Positions 8,665 through 16,731 of a stretch of 50,726 bases of DNA are shown here, piece by piece. Each line of letters opens with the position of its first letter. Position 1 is the stretch's first letter. The notes below the pieces were generated by a model that saw only the letters and a list, made by a program, of their open reading frames with translations, was not told where the DNA came from and searched no databases. The DNA comes from an uncultured Ruminiclostridium sp. (GTDB lineage: Bacteria; Bacillota; Clostridia; Oscillospirales; Acutalibacteraceae). A program made the position numbers and the translations under genes. Location of the stretch: contig CABUCM010000020.1 of NCBI GenBank assembly GCA_902490005.1, positions 1 to 50,726 of the forward strand, written 5' to 3'.

Positions 8665-9351
8665 CTATCTCGTTATTTCCTCTTGTCCCCGAAAAACGGC
8701 TTTCAAAAATTTAATCGGAATCCCCTGCTGGGAAAACATCCTCTCGTGCTCCGTCATAAAATTGCACACATCCTCCGAAAGTCCGGCACGGTGCAAATCC
8801 TTTACGTCCGTTTCCAGCGTAAAGCCTTCGGATAAAAAATAACTCCTGCTGGAAAGATAGAGACCGTCGTCGTCGGTCTTAAAGTAAACGCTTGCTCCCG
8901 GTTTCAAAAAATCGCGGTAAAGCTTCAGCTGCCTGGTATGGGTCAGCCGCCGCTTATGATGCTTCGCTTTGGGCCAGGGATTGCAGAAATTGATATAGAT
9001 CCTGTCCACCCCGTCCTCCGGCGCCACAATCTTGTCAATTTTTTCAATATCATAAATTGTCAGCAAAATATTATCCGGCCGTCTTCCCGCTTCTTCCATG
9101 GCTTTGTCCATATTCCGTTTCGCTACGCCAAGCACATCCGGGCTGATATCGATGGCCAGGTAATTGATCTCCGGATGGGCCGCGGCAGTCGCCGCGGTAA
9201 AGACGCCCTTGCCGCAGCCCAGTTCTAAATGCAGAGGCTGGCTTTGCGCAAAGCTTTGGCTCCATTTTCCCCGCAGGGCCTCCGGGTTCTCTACATAATA
9301 ACCGGAACTTTCCAGTTCCGGCATCGACCATTTTTTATGCCGCATTCTCAT
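8665..9351 (-). CDS. trmB: tRNA (guanine-N7-)-methyltransferase TrmB
   Basis: A 228-residue SAM-dependent enzyme that makes m7G46 in tRNA. The SAM-binding motif LELGCGKGVFT is near 42-52, and the family signature FCNPWPKAKHHKRRL near 133 includes the catalytic Asp/Pro-Trp-Pro region (N replaces the usual D in DPWPK). The C-terminal part has the usual TEHERMF. It is monocistronic, with its own promoter at 9404-9432. The asparagine in NPWPK is seen in many Bacillota members, so the protein is likely active. Confidence 0.94.
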   Translation of the reverse strand: MRMRHKKWSMPELESSGYYVENPEALRGKWSQSFAQSQPLHLELGCGKGVFTAATAAAHPEINYLAIDISPDVLGVAKRNMDKAMEEAGRRPDNILLTIYDIEKIDKIVAPEDGVDRIYINFCNPWPKAKHHKRRLTHTRQLKLYRDFLKPGASVYFKTDDDGLYLSSRSYFLSEGFTLETDVKDLHRAGLSEDVCNFMTEHERMFSQQGIPIKFLKAVFRGQEEITR

Positions 9352-9403
9352 GATCTCTTCCGCCTATTCCTACTTTTTTCAGTTTCCTTTGAGTCCTCCA
9401 GAA

Positions 9404-9432
9404 ATTATAACAAAAAATTTTAAAAATGTCAT
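9404..9432 (-). promoter_or_regulatory. Promoter of trmB
   Basis: ATGACA (9432-9427) and TATAAT (9409-9404) are spaced 17 nt apart on the minus strand, with a TGT extension just upstream of the -10. This is one of the strongest promoters by eye in the window. Confidence 0.7.
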
Positions 9433-9453
9433 CTGCTATCCTGGGGGACAATG

Positions 9454-9459
9454 TATAAT
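9454..9459 (+). promoter_or_regulatory. Possible -10 box for the sugar ABC operon
   Basis: A perfect TATAAT lies 69 nt before the start of the binding-protein gene. I see no convincing -35 box at 16-18 nt, so an activator may be required, or this may not be the promoter. Confidence 0.4.
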
Positions 9460-9527
9460 CTTTGGAAATTCCGGTGAGCCTATAAGCAGGAATATCAAAA
9501 CTCGATCATGTTTTAGGAGGTTTCATT

Positions 9528-11039
9528 ATGAAACGCAAAGGGAAAATCCTCTCTTTATTTTTAACCGTCGCCATTGCCGCTTCCTGTATGGCTGGCTGCA
9601 GAGGCAATGACGAAAAGCCTGAAGCGTCTTCCGGAGGCTCCAAGCCCTCCAGCAGCGCGGATTATGACATTTATATCTACAACTCCAAGGGCGAAAACGC
9701 GGAGCAGTTCAAGGCCATGTGCGAGGCTTACACCGAGGAAACCGGCGTAAAGGTAAAGCAATTTTCCATCGGTTCCGGCCAAGACCATATGGAAACCCTG
9801 CGGGCGGAAATGGCTTCCAAAAACCCGCCCACTATTTTCTCCATTCAGGGAATCAAGGAACTGCCGGAGTGGCAGGAAAGCGGCAGAGCACTGGATTTGA
9901 GCCAAGCCGCCGATCCGGACTTTAAAAAACTGGCGCAGGCCATTCCCGAAAACCTCTATTTATCCTCTGACGGCGCCACAAACTACGGCGTTCCCTACAA
10001 TTTGGAAGGCTACGGCTATCTGGTGGACAAGCAGATGATTACCGACATTTTCGGCGAGGAAAACACCGAAGCCTTTTTGAAAGACGCCAAAACCGCATCT
10101 TATGAGGAATTCGCGGAACTGGTGGCGGCTCTCACCAGCTATATCAAGGAAGAAAAGCCCTCTGATGTGACCCTTTCCGGGCACACCTACACCATGAACC
10201 CCACCAGGCTGAATCTTGCCGCCAAGCTGGAAGGCGTATTTTCTGTGGCCGGCTCTGAAAAATGGACCTACGGCGACCACACCATCAACGTATCCCTGGG
10301 CGCCGCGTTTGCCTCTGCCGCGGACGCCGCCAACGCCGACGACACCAAGCTGGATTCCCTGAAGGCCCCCTTCATGAAATACGCCCAAACCCTGGATCTG
10401 GTCACTTCCAACGCAGTAGGCGACCGGGGCCCGTCCTTTATCAATTCCACCACCAACGGCTACGACCAGTCTATCCAGAATTTCGCGGACAGCAAGGCGG
10501 TTTTTCTCCAGCAGGGAAACTGGGCCTACGGCAACATTGAAAAAGTGAACCCGGACCTTGCCAAGCGGCTGACGTTTCTGCCGGTGAAAATGCCCATCGA
10601 CGCGTCCGACATCACGGTGGAAGGCATGACTGTGGAGAAGTTCAATTCCTCTATCCCGGTTTACGTTCCTAATTTTTACGCAATCAACGCCAAAGCCACC
10701 GAGGAGCAACAGCTTGCCGCGGAAAAATTCCTGGTTTGGCTGAACACCTCGGAAACCGGCAAACGGTATATCACCGAAGAGTTTAATTTTATCCCCTATG
10801 ACGCGGGGGAGGAAACCACCCTGGAAAACCCCTTGAGCCAGTCTATTTTGGAATATAAGCATCAGGGCGACGTTCTGCCCGCCGCTTATCACGGCGCCCC
10901 CGCCAGCTGGTCCAGCGACGTGGTGGGGCTGTATCTGATGGAAAACTATCTGACCAAAGAAGAGTGGACCCAGGGCGACTACAGCGATATCGCCCAATAC
11001 GCCGTAAACCAGTGGAAAGAGCTGAAAAACGCGGCTTAA
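9528..11039 (+). CDS. ABC transporter extracellular sugar-binding lipoprotein (family 1)
   Basis: A 503-residue substrate-binding protein of the carbohydrate uptake (CUT1) type. A signal peptide with KRKGK basic start and hydrophobic core ends at lipobox MAGC (Cys24), followed by a Gly/Ser-rich linker. The mature part has typical family-1 features, such as IYNSKGENAEQFKAMCEAYTEETG and the conserved region around FLQQGNWAYGNIEK near 325. The start ATG has AGGAGG 7 nt upstream. The substrate cannot be told from sequence. It is followed by two permease genes with a hairpin between, which fits the usual excess of binding protein over permease. Confidence 0.92.
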   Translation: MKRKGKILSLFLTVAIAASCMAGCRGNDEKPEASSGGSKPSSSADYDIYIYNSKGENAEQFKAMCEAYTEETGVKVKQFSIGSGQDHMETLRAEMASKNPPTIFSIQGIKELPEWQESGRALDLSQAADPDFKKLAQAIPENLYLSSDGATNYGVPYNLEGYGYLVDKQMITDIFGEENTEAFLKDAKTASYEEFAELVAALTSYIKEEKPSDVTLSGHTYTMNPTRLNLAAKLEGVFSVAGSEKWTYGDHTINVSLGAAFASAADAANADDTKLDSLKAPFMKYAQTLDLVTSNAVGDRGPSFINSTTNGYDQSIQNFADSKAVFLQQGNWAYGNIEKVNPDLAKRLTFLPVKMPIDASDITVEGMTVEKFNSSIPVYVPNFYAINAKATEEQQLAAEKFLVWLNTSETGKRYITEEFNFIPYDAGEETTLENPLSQSILEYKHQGDVLPAAYHGAPASWSSDVVGLYLMENYLTKEEWTQGDYSDIAQYAVNQWKELKNAA

Positions 11040-11050
11040 CCTTTTTTGCC

Positions 11051-11097
11051 GGGGAAGATGGGCTGGAACGGGTAAACCCGTATCCCCCATCTTCCCC
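11051..11097 (+). repeat. Stable intercistronic hairpin between binding protein and permease
   Basis: GGGGAAGATGGG (11051-11062) pairs perfectly with CCCATCTTCCCC (11086-11097). The 23-nt loop contains a second hairpin, ACGGGT-aa-ACCCGT (11068-11081). There is no U tract after it, so it is more likely an mRNA-stabilising or read-through-limiting element than a full terminator. Confidence 0.8.
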
Positions 11098-11133
11098 AGC
11101 CTTTCAGATTTCTATGAAACCAAGGAGACTATT

Positions 11134-12027
11134 ATGGACCGCTATTATAAAAAATGGTTCTTCCCATTAGCTCTTCCCGCCATCATTTTGTTCATCGTGG
11201 TGATCCTGATCCCCTTTCTGCTGGGCGCCCTGTATTCCTTTACGTCCTGGCGGGGAACGTATTTTTCCGGCGGCGGGCTTTGGGATTCCTTTGTGGGAAT
11301 CCAGAATTACCAGGCGGCGCTGCGGAATCAAAAATTCCTGGACGCGTTCTGGTATACCATCAAATTCACTGTCATCGCCGTGATTTCCATCAATGTGGTC
11401 GCTCTGGCTTTGGCTTTGATGGTCACCAAAATTTCCAGGCTTTCCGGTATCTTCCGGACCATTTTCTTTCTGCCTAACATGCTGGGCGGATTGGCGCTGG
11501 GCTTTATCTGGCAGTTTATCTTTCAGATCGTTTTCTCCCAGATTCTGTTCGGGCCGGATTCTTTTCTTTCCATCCCTTTTTTACAAAACATGACCCAGGA
11601 CAATACCAAGGCCCTGTTCGCTTTGGCGATTCTGGTGACCTGGCAGATGGCTGGATACATGATGATTATCTACATCACGGGCTTGAACAACATTCCTTTT
11701 GACCTTTACGAGGCGGCGGAAATTGACGGAGCCTCCGCGCCGCAGCGGTTCAGGGTCATCACCCTGCCAATGCTCATGCCTGCGTTTACCGTGGTGTTCT
11801 TCCTGACCCTGGCCAACTGCTTTAAGCTGCTGGATCAAAACATCGCCCTGACCGACGGCGCCTTCGGCACCCGGATGCTGGCCACCCAGATTCTCAGAAC
11901 CATCAAGGACACCACCCCGCCCAACTACGGCCAGGCTCAGGCCCAGGCTGTGATTTTCTTTGTGCTCATCGCCGTGGTGACCCTGATCCAGGTTTCCCTC
12001 ACCAAAAAGCGGGAGGTGGAGCTGTAA
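11134..12027 (+). CDS. Sugar ABC transporter permease (MalF/UgpA type)
   Basis: A 297-residue inner-membrane permease with about six transmembrane helices. The first is at ~10-32 (ALPAIILFIVVILIPFLLGA). The EAA loop that contacts the ATPase reads EAAEIDGASAPQRFRVITLPML near 195-216, the CUT1 signature. AGGAG lies 8 nt before the ATG. It is translationally adjacent to the second permease, whose ATG directly follows this gene's stop codon. No ATPase gene is present in the cluster. Confidence 0.94.
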   Translation: MDRYYKKWFFPLALPAIILFIVVILIPFLLGALYSFTSWRGTYFSGGGLWDSFVGIQNYQAALRNQKFLDAFWYTIKFTVIAVISINVVALALALMVTKISRLSGIFRTIFFLPNMLGGLALGFIWQFIFQIVFSQILFGPDSFLSIPFLQNMTQDNTKALFALAILVTWQMAGYMMIIYITGLNNIPFDLYEAAEIDGASAPQRFRVITLPMLMPAFTVVFFLTLANCFKLLDQNIALTDGAFGTRMLATQILRTIKDTTPPNYGQAQAQAVIFFVLIAVVTLIQVSLTKKREVEL

Positions 12028-12861
12028 ATGAAAGCCAAACGGGTCTCTAAGGTCATTTTATATATCGTTTTGACCATTATGGCCCTTTACACACTTTCCC
12101 CCCTGGCGTTTTTGCTCATCAACTCCTTTAAAACCCAGCCGGAAATTGTCAGTGCTCCTTTGGCGCTTCCCTCCTCCTGGGATTTCAGCCACCTGACCAG
12201 CGCGGCGGAGGAAATCAACTTTTGGAAAGCCCTGGGCATCACCGCCCTGGTAACCCTGGTTTCCGTCGTTCTTTTAGTGGTGGTTTCCTCCCTTTCCGCC
12301 TGGGTCATGGTCCGCAACCGTTCCCGGTTTTCCAACATCCTGCTATTGATGTTCACCGCCGCCATGCTGGTGCCCTTTCAGGCCGTGATGTATCCTTTGA
12401 TCAGCCTGATGGAAAATTTGCAGTTAAAAAACCTGGTGGGCCTCATCATTATGTACGGCGGCTTCGGCTTGAGCCTTTCGGTGTTTTTATACCACGGCTT
12501 CATTAAAAGCGTGCCCCGTTCCGTGGAAGAGGCGGCGGTGATCGACGGCTGCAATATTTTTCAGCTGTTTTTCAAGGTGGTATTCCCCCTGCTGAAATCC
12601 ACCACCGTCACGGTGATCATCCTTAACGCCATGTGGATTTGGAACGACTATCTGCTGCCGTTTTTGGTCATCGGAAATTCCAATTTTAAAACCCTGACCC
12701 TGGAGATTTACTATGCCAAAATGCTCGCCGGACAGTACGGCAACCCCTGGGAGCTGATTTTCCCCGCCGTGCTGGTTTCCATTATCCCTATCGTCATTGT
12801 GTTTTTGTCCCTGCAAAAATATTTTGTCAAGGGCGTTTCCGACGGCGCGGTAAAAATGTAA
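12028..12861 (+). CDS. Sugar ABC transporter permease (MalG/UgpE type)
   Basis: A 277-residue permease with about six membrane helices, partner of the preceding gene. The EAA motif is EEAAVIDGCNIFQLFFKVVFPLL near 166-188, and the MalG-like C-terminus ends FVKGVSDGAVKM (GAVK is typical of this family). Its ATG directly abuts the upstream TAA, and AGGTGG within the end of the upstream gene serves as ribosome site. A strong terminator follows, so the operon ends here without an ATPase, a glycosidase or a regulator. Confidence 0.94.
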   Translation: MKAKRVSKVILYIVLTIMALYTLSPLAFLLINSFKTQPEIVSAPLALPSSWDFSHLTSAAEEINFWKALGITALVTLVSVVLLVVVSSLSAWVMVRNRSRFSNILLLMFTAAMLVPFQAVMYPLISLMENLQLKNLVGLIIMYGGFGLSLSVFLYHGFIKSVPRSVEEAAVIDGCNIFQLFFKVVFPLLKSTTVTVIILNAMWIWNDYLLPFLVIGNSNFKTLTLEIYYAKMLAGQYGNPWELIFPAVLVSIIPIVIVFLSLQKYFVKGVSDGAVKM

Positions 12862-12868
12862 CGGCTGT

Positions 12869-12907
12869 AAAAAAGCGGGAGAGGGAAATTCCCTCTCCTG
12901 CTTTTTT
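12869..12907 (+). terminator. Rho-independent terminator after the sugar permeases (bidirectional)
   Basis: The stem GCGGGAGAGGGAA (12875-12887) pairs with TTCCCTCTCCTGC (12889-12901, one G-U). It is followed by T6 on the plus strand and preceded by A6, so it can also terminate the minus-strand gene ending at 12926. Confidence 0.9.
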
Positions 12908-12925
12908 ATTTCTTTAATTCGCTTT

Positions 12926-13402
12926 TCACCGTCGAAATTTTTTCAAACAGGAAATATATTGGGCAACTACATAAAAGTTTTTAAGATCGGTTTCATCCAC
13001 GCCCTGGAACGCGCAAAGCTCATCCCACAAAAGGCAGCTTCCTTCCACCAGATACCAGCCGGAGGCCAAATCGATTCCCACAAAGATTTTATCTCCGGTC
13101 CAGACGGCCTCCCGGCGGGCAAACAGCTCGCGGCCATTTCCGCTATCCTCCACAAAAAAGGCTTTGGGAATCGGCTTCGTATCCGTCGGCAGCTTCTCGG
13201 CCAAATGCTTATTGTTCAGCACGTTTTGACGCACTGCCTCGTAAGCCTTAGGGCCGTCACTTTCCCACAAGGAGTACCGAGAGGACAAATAGCCCACAAG
13301 CTCCCGCCCCGATTTCCGGTTGGGAGCCAGCAAGCCGCAGTACCGGCGCCATACGGCTTTCCAGTTATCGATCATTTCCTGCGTCGGCGGCCGGGTCAGC
13401 AT
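12926..13402 (-). CDS. Hypothetical protein, 158 aa
   Basis: I do not recognise this family. The protein is soluble-looking, with no signal peptide or membrane segment. An N-terminal half rich in Arg/Trp/Tyr (IDNWKAVWRRYCGLLAPNR) is followed by a beta-rich region (GDKIFVGIDLASGWYLVEGSCLLWDELC) and a basic C-terminus, KKFRR. It contains four cysteines without a metal-binding spacing. AGGGGG lies about 10 nt before the ATG, and codon use matches the neighbours, so I consider it real. It stands alone between the sugar transporter terminator and the phosphofructokinase gene. No promoter was evident. Confidence 0.65.
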   Translation of the reverse strand: MLTRPPTQEMIDNWKAVWRRYCGLLAPNRKSGRELVGYLSSRYSLWESDGPKAYEAVRQNVLNNKHLAEKLPTDTKPIPKAFFVEDSGNGRELFARREAVWTGDKIFVGIDLASGWYLVEGSCLLWDELCAFQGVDETDLKNFYVVAQYISCLKKFRR

Positions 13403-13489
13403 AGGAAAGCGCCCCCTTTTGATTTTTTACCATCTTTCGGAAAGCGCCGGCTGAAAACCATGCCTAGCCCGTGCTTTTGCCTTTACGGT

Positions 13490-14569
13490 TCAACAGTCGC
13501 CAAAAGAAACCCCGATCTCCCTGGCGGCCCGCACGATATCCGAATCCTTTGGCACCGCCTTCAGCTTTCCGGCCACATCCTCCAAGGGGACAGGCACGAT
13601 CTCAGTGCCTTTCAAGGCCACCATATTCCCATAGCTTTTGTGGATAATCAGCTGGGCCGCCGCCGCGCCCAGCCGGGTGGCCAGGGTTCGGTCAAAGGGA
13701 CAGGGGCTGCCGCCTCTTTGGAAGTGGCCTGGCACGGTAACCCGAACCTCCTGTCCCAAAGCGGTTTGCAGCTCCTCCGCAAGCTGGTAGGAAATGCTGG
13801 GATGCTTGCGATGGGCCAGCTTTGCTTTCAGGTCTTTTTTCGTCAGCAGGGAATCCTCTTTGGAAATAGCGCCCTCCGCCACAGCCAAAATGGAAAACCG
13901 CTTGCCCGCCGCGTTCCGTTTCTCGATAGCCCGGATAATATACTTGTTTTCGTATGGGATTTCAGGAATCAAAATAATGTCCGCGCCGCCGGCGATCCCC
14001 GCCTCCAGGGTAAGCCATCCGGCCTTATGGCCCATGAGTTCCACCACAAACACCCGGCCGTGAGAGGTGGCGGTGGTATGGATACAGTCCAACACATTCG
14101 TGGCGATATTCACCGCGCTCTGGAAGCCGAAGGTTTTATCCGTGCCCCAAAGGTCGTTATCGATGGTTTTCGGCATGGTCACCACGTTTAGGCCCTCTTC
14201 CCGAAGCAGGTTGGCGGTTTTATGGGTCCCGTTGCCTCCTAAAATCACCAGGCAGTCCAGCTTCAGCTTTTTATAGGTGGCCTTCATGGCTTTTACTTTA
14301 TCCACGCTGTTTTCATTCACCACCCGCATCAGCTTAAACGGCTGGCGAGAGGTCCCCAATATGGTGCCTCCCAAGCAGAGAATCCCGGAAAAATCCTCCC
14401 GGTTCATCAGCCGGTAGTCCCCCTCGATCAAGCCGCGGTAGCCATCCCGCAGGCCGTAAAGCTCCACGTCCTTGTCATAATACTCATAAAGAGCCTTGGC
14501 CACCCCATGCAGGGCGGCGTTTAAGCCCTGGCAGTCTCCTCCGCTGGTCAACAATCCGATCCTATTCAT
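13490..14569 (-). CDS. 6-phosphofructokinase, atypical (ATP or PPi donor unclear)
   Basis: A 359-residue enzyme of the PfkA superfamily, converting fructose 6-phosphate to the 1,6-bisphosphate. Motifs are GGDCQGLNA (10-18), LGTSRQPF near 71, GGNGT (111-115) and PKTIDND (133-139) with the catalytic Asp137. Asn113 replaces the Mg-binding Asp (E. coli Asp103). Gly114 (E. coli Gly104) is the ATP-type residue, whereas Lys134 (E. coli Gly124) is typical of PPi-dependent enzymes. The gene lies 18 nt after ppk1 and probably belongs to its transcript. ATP use is likelier than PPi, but neither is certain, and a different sugar-phosphate substrate is possible. Confidence 0.85.
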   Translation of the reverse strand: MNRIGLLTSGGDCQGLNAALHGVAKALYEYYDKDVELYGLRDGYRGLIEGDYRLMNREDFSGILCLGGTILGTSRQPFKLMRVVNENSVDKVKAMKATYKKLKLDCLVILGGNGTHKTANLLREEGLNVVTMPKTIDNDLWGTDKTFGFQSAVNIATNVLDCIHTTATSHGRVFVVELMGHKAGWLTLEAGIAGGADIILIPEIPYENKYIIRAIEKRNAAGKRFSILAVAEGAISKEDSLLTKKDLKAKLAHRKHPSISYQLAEELQTALGQEVRVTVPGHFQRGGSPCPFDRTLATRLGAAAAQLIIHKSYGNMVALKGTEIVPVPLEDVAGKLKAVPKDSDIVRAAREIGVSFGDC

Positions 14570-14587
14570 TTTCTCGTCCTCTCCTCT

Positions 14588-16720
14588 TTAATCTTCCAAT
14601 TCTCTCCGGTCAAACGTTGGCGCCTTTTTGATCTCGTATGGCTTTTTCTCGTCGATCACCTGCTTTGACTCCAGCGCCTCTCTCGCCAGACGGGCGAATT
14701 CCGTCTGGCTGTTAATCACCGCCTTGCCCCGTTTATCAATGTGGGCATAGGAGGTGTCCGGCTGCTGGGTTCTGGCATTGACCGTATCGCTGAGCATCAG
14801 TTCTAAAATGCCGAAGGCTCGTTGCTTTAAGTCCTCGTCGTCGATGGGGAAAACCAGTTCCACGCGGCGGTCAAGGTTTCTGGGCATCCAGTCGGCGGAA
14901 CCCATATAAATCTTAGGATTCCCCGCGTTTTCGAATTTAAAGATGCGGCTGTGCTCCAAAAGCTGCCCCACGATGCTGTACACGGTGATATTCTCACTGA
15001 CGCCGGACAATCCCGGTATCAGGCAGCAAATGCCCCGGACAATCAGCTTAATCTCCACCCCGGCCTGGGATGCCTCGTATAAAAGCCGAATAATCCTGGG
15101 GTCCACCAAGGAATTCACCTTCACGGTGATGCCGCTGGGCAGCCCTTTTTTCGCGTTCTCCGTTTCACTGACAATCATCCGTTCAAAAAAGCCCCGCATC
15201 CCCCCGGGAGCCACGATCATCTTGTGGTATTGGGGCGGAATGGAATAGCCGGTAAGCACGTTAAACAAAGAGGACGCGTCCACGCCGAATAAATCCCTGC
15301 AGGTGAACATACCAATATCCGTATAGAACCTAGCGGTAGAGTCGTTGTAGTTGCCCGTGCCCATGTGAAGGTACCGGCGGATGCCGCCCTCTTCCCTTCG
15401 CACCACCAGCAGGATTTTACAGTGGGTCTTCAGCCCCGCCAGGCCATAAATCACGTGGCAGCCCGCGTGCTCCAGCTTTTTCGCCCAATTAATGTTATTT
15501 TCCTCATCGAACCGGGCCTTTAGCTCCACCAGCACGGTGACCTGCTTGCCGTTTTCCGCGGCTTTAATCAAGGCCGCGATAATCGGGGAATTGCCGCTGA
15601 CCCGGTACAGGGTCTGTTTGATGGCCAGCACATCCGGGTCGGAGGCCGCCGCGGCGACAAAATCCACTACCGCGTTAAAGCTTTCATAGGGATGGTGGAC
15701 CAGGCGGTCCTTCTCCCGAATAGCCTGAAAAATATCATCGTATCCCCAAAAATCGGCTGGCGGGTTCACCGGCTGAATCCGCTTGAAGTGAAGTTCGTCA
15801 TATCCGTCGATCCCGGCGAATTTGGAGAGATAGGTCAGGTCGATGGGCCCCGGCAACTCGTAAATTCCCTTCTTGGATACATCCAGCATCTCCACCAGGA
15901 AGTCCTTGGTCTCCGGGTCGCATTTCTGCAAAATTTCCAGCCGGACTGGGCGGCCCCGTTTCCGCTTTTTGATGGATTTCTCAATGGCCTGCATCAGGTC
16001 CGCGGATTCCTCATCAATATCCAGATCCGAATTTCTGGTCATCCGAAAGGGACAGGAAGCCTTGATTTCATACAGCTCGAACAGCTGGGGAAGCTTTTCC
16101 ACGATGATATCCTCCAGCAGGATAAAGGCCCGGCCCTCACCCCAGGGGATCTCCAAAAAACGCTTTAAAATGGCGGGCACCTGCACCACCGCAAACATAT
16201 TCTCATCCTGGTTTTGCAGCCGGACGGCGATATTCAGGCTCTTATTCGCCAGCAAAGGAAACGGGCGGCTGGTGTCCACCGCCAAGGGCGTCAGCACCGG
16301 GAAAAGCACCTTATCGAAATAGTCGTCCACATGGCGGCGCTGCCTTGCGTCCAAATCCTCCGGCTTCAAAAAAACAATCTGGTGCTTTTTCAGCGCCGGC
16401 AGAATGGACCTGTGAAGGCAGCTATACTGCTTTTCCACAAAGGCGTGTATCTTTTCAGATAGCCGCGCCATCAGCTCCTGAGGCGTCAAGCCGGAATCAT
16501 CCGGCTTGGTGTATTTGGAATAAATCTGCTCCATAACGCCGGCGACACGCACCATAAAAAATTCGTCTAAATTGGAAGCGGTAATCGATAGAAAATTCAG
16601 CCGCTCCATAATAGGATTTTCCTTTTCAAAGGCCTCTTCCAGCACCCGGAAATTAAAGTCCAGCCAGCTGAGCTCCCGGTTGTGGTAAGGGTATTTCATT
16701 CCCTGTTCTGATTTATTCAT
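14588..16720 (-). CDS. ppk1: Polyphosphate kinase 1
   Basis: A 710-residue PPK1, which reversibly polymerises the gamma-phosphate of ATP into polyphosphate through a phospho-histidine intermediate. The N domain begins at YHNRELSWLDFNFRVLEEA, a PPK1 signature. The catalytic PLD-like domains show LKTHCKILLV and YLHMGTGNYN (active-site His region), then DWMPRNLDRRVELVFPI in the C-terminal catalytic domain. Full length for the family. It starts 11 nt after the ppx-like gene, with AGGGGG before the ATG, and is followed by the phosphofructokinase gene 18 nt on. Confidence 0.96.
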   Translation of the reverse strand: MNKSEQGMKYPYHNRELSWLDFNFRVLEEAFEKENPIMERLNFLSITASNLDEFFMVRVAGVMEQIYSKYTKPDDSGLTPQELMARLSEKIHAFVEKQYSCLHRSILPALKKHQIVFLKPEDLDARQRRHVDDYFDKVLFPVLTPLAVDTSRPFPLLANKSLNIAVRLQNQDENMFAVVQVPAILKRFLEIPWGEGRAFILLEDIIVEKLPQLFELYEIKASCPFRMTRNSDLDIDEESADLMQAIEKSIKKRKRGRPVRLEILQKCDPETKDFLVEMLDVSKKGIYELPGPIDLTYLSKFAGIDGYDELHFKRIQPVNPPADFWGYDDIFQAIREKDRLVHHPYESFNAVVDFVAAAASDPDVLAIKQTLYRVSGNSPIIAALIKAAENGKQVTVLVELKARFDEENNINWAKKLEHAGCHVIYGLAGLKTHCKILLVVRREEGGIRRYLHMGTGNYNDSTARFYTDIGMFTCRDLFGVDASSLFNVLTGYSIPPQYHKMIVAPGGMRGFFERMIVSETENAKKGLPSGITVKVNSLVDPRIIRLLYEASQAGVEIKLIVRGICCLIPGLSGVSENITVYSIVGQLLEHSRIFKFENAGNPKIYMGSADWMPRNLDRRVELVFPIDDEDLKQRAFGILELMLSDTVNARTQQPDTSYAHIDKRGKAVINSQTEFARLAREALESKQVIDEKKPYEIKKAPTFDRRELED

Positions 16721-16731
16721 CGGTGTTCCCC

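Noticed and set aside
9500..9518. AAAAC-N8-GTTTT palindrome before the sugar-binding protein gene
   Set aside because: Five-base arms and no match to a known operator or cre site.
9960..11090. Long minus-strand open frame of 376 codons
   Set aside because: It lies antisense to the sugar-binding protein gene, has a Gly/Val/His-rich composition typical of a shadow frame and has no ribosome site.
13404..13448. Direct repeat GGAAAGCGCC at 13404 and 13439
   Set aside because: Only two 10-bp copies; likely chance in GC-rich DNA.
12959..14191. Long plus-strand open frame of 410 codons
   Set aside because: Antisense to the hypothetical gene and phosphofructokinase; it crosses two real genes and resembles no family.
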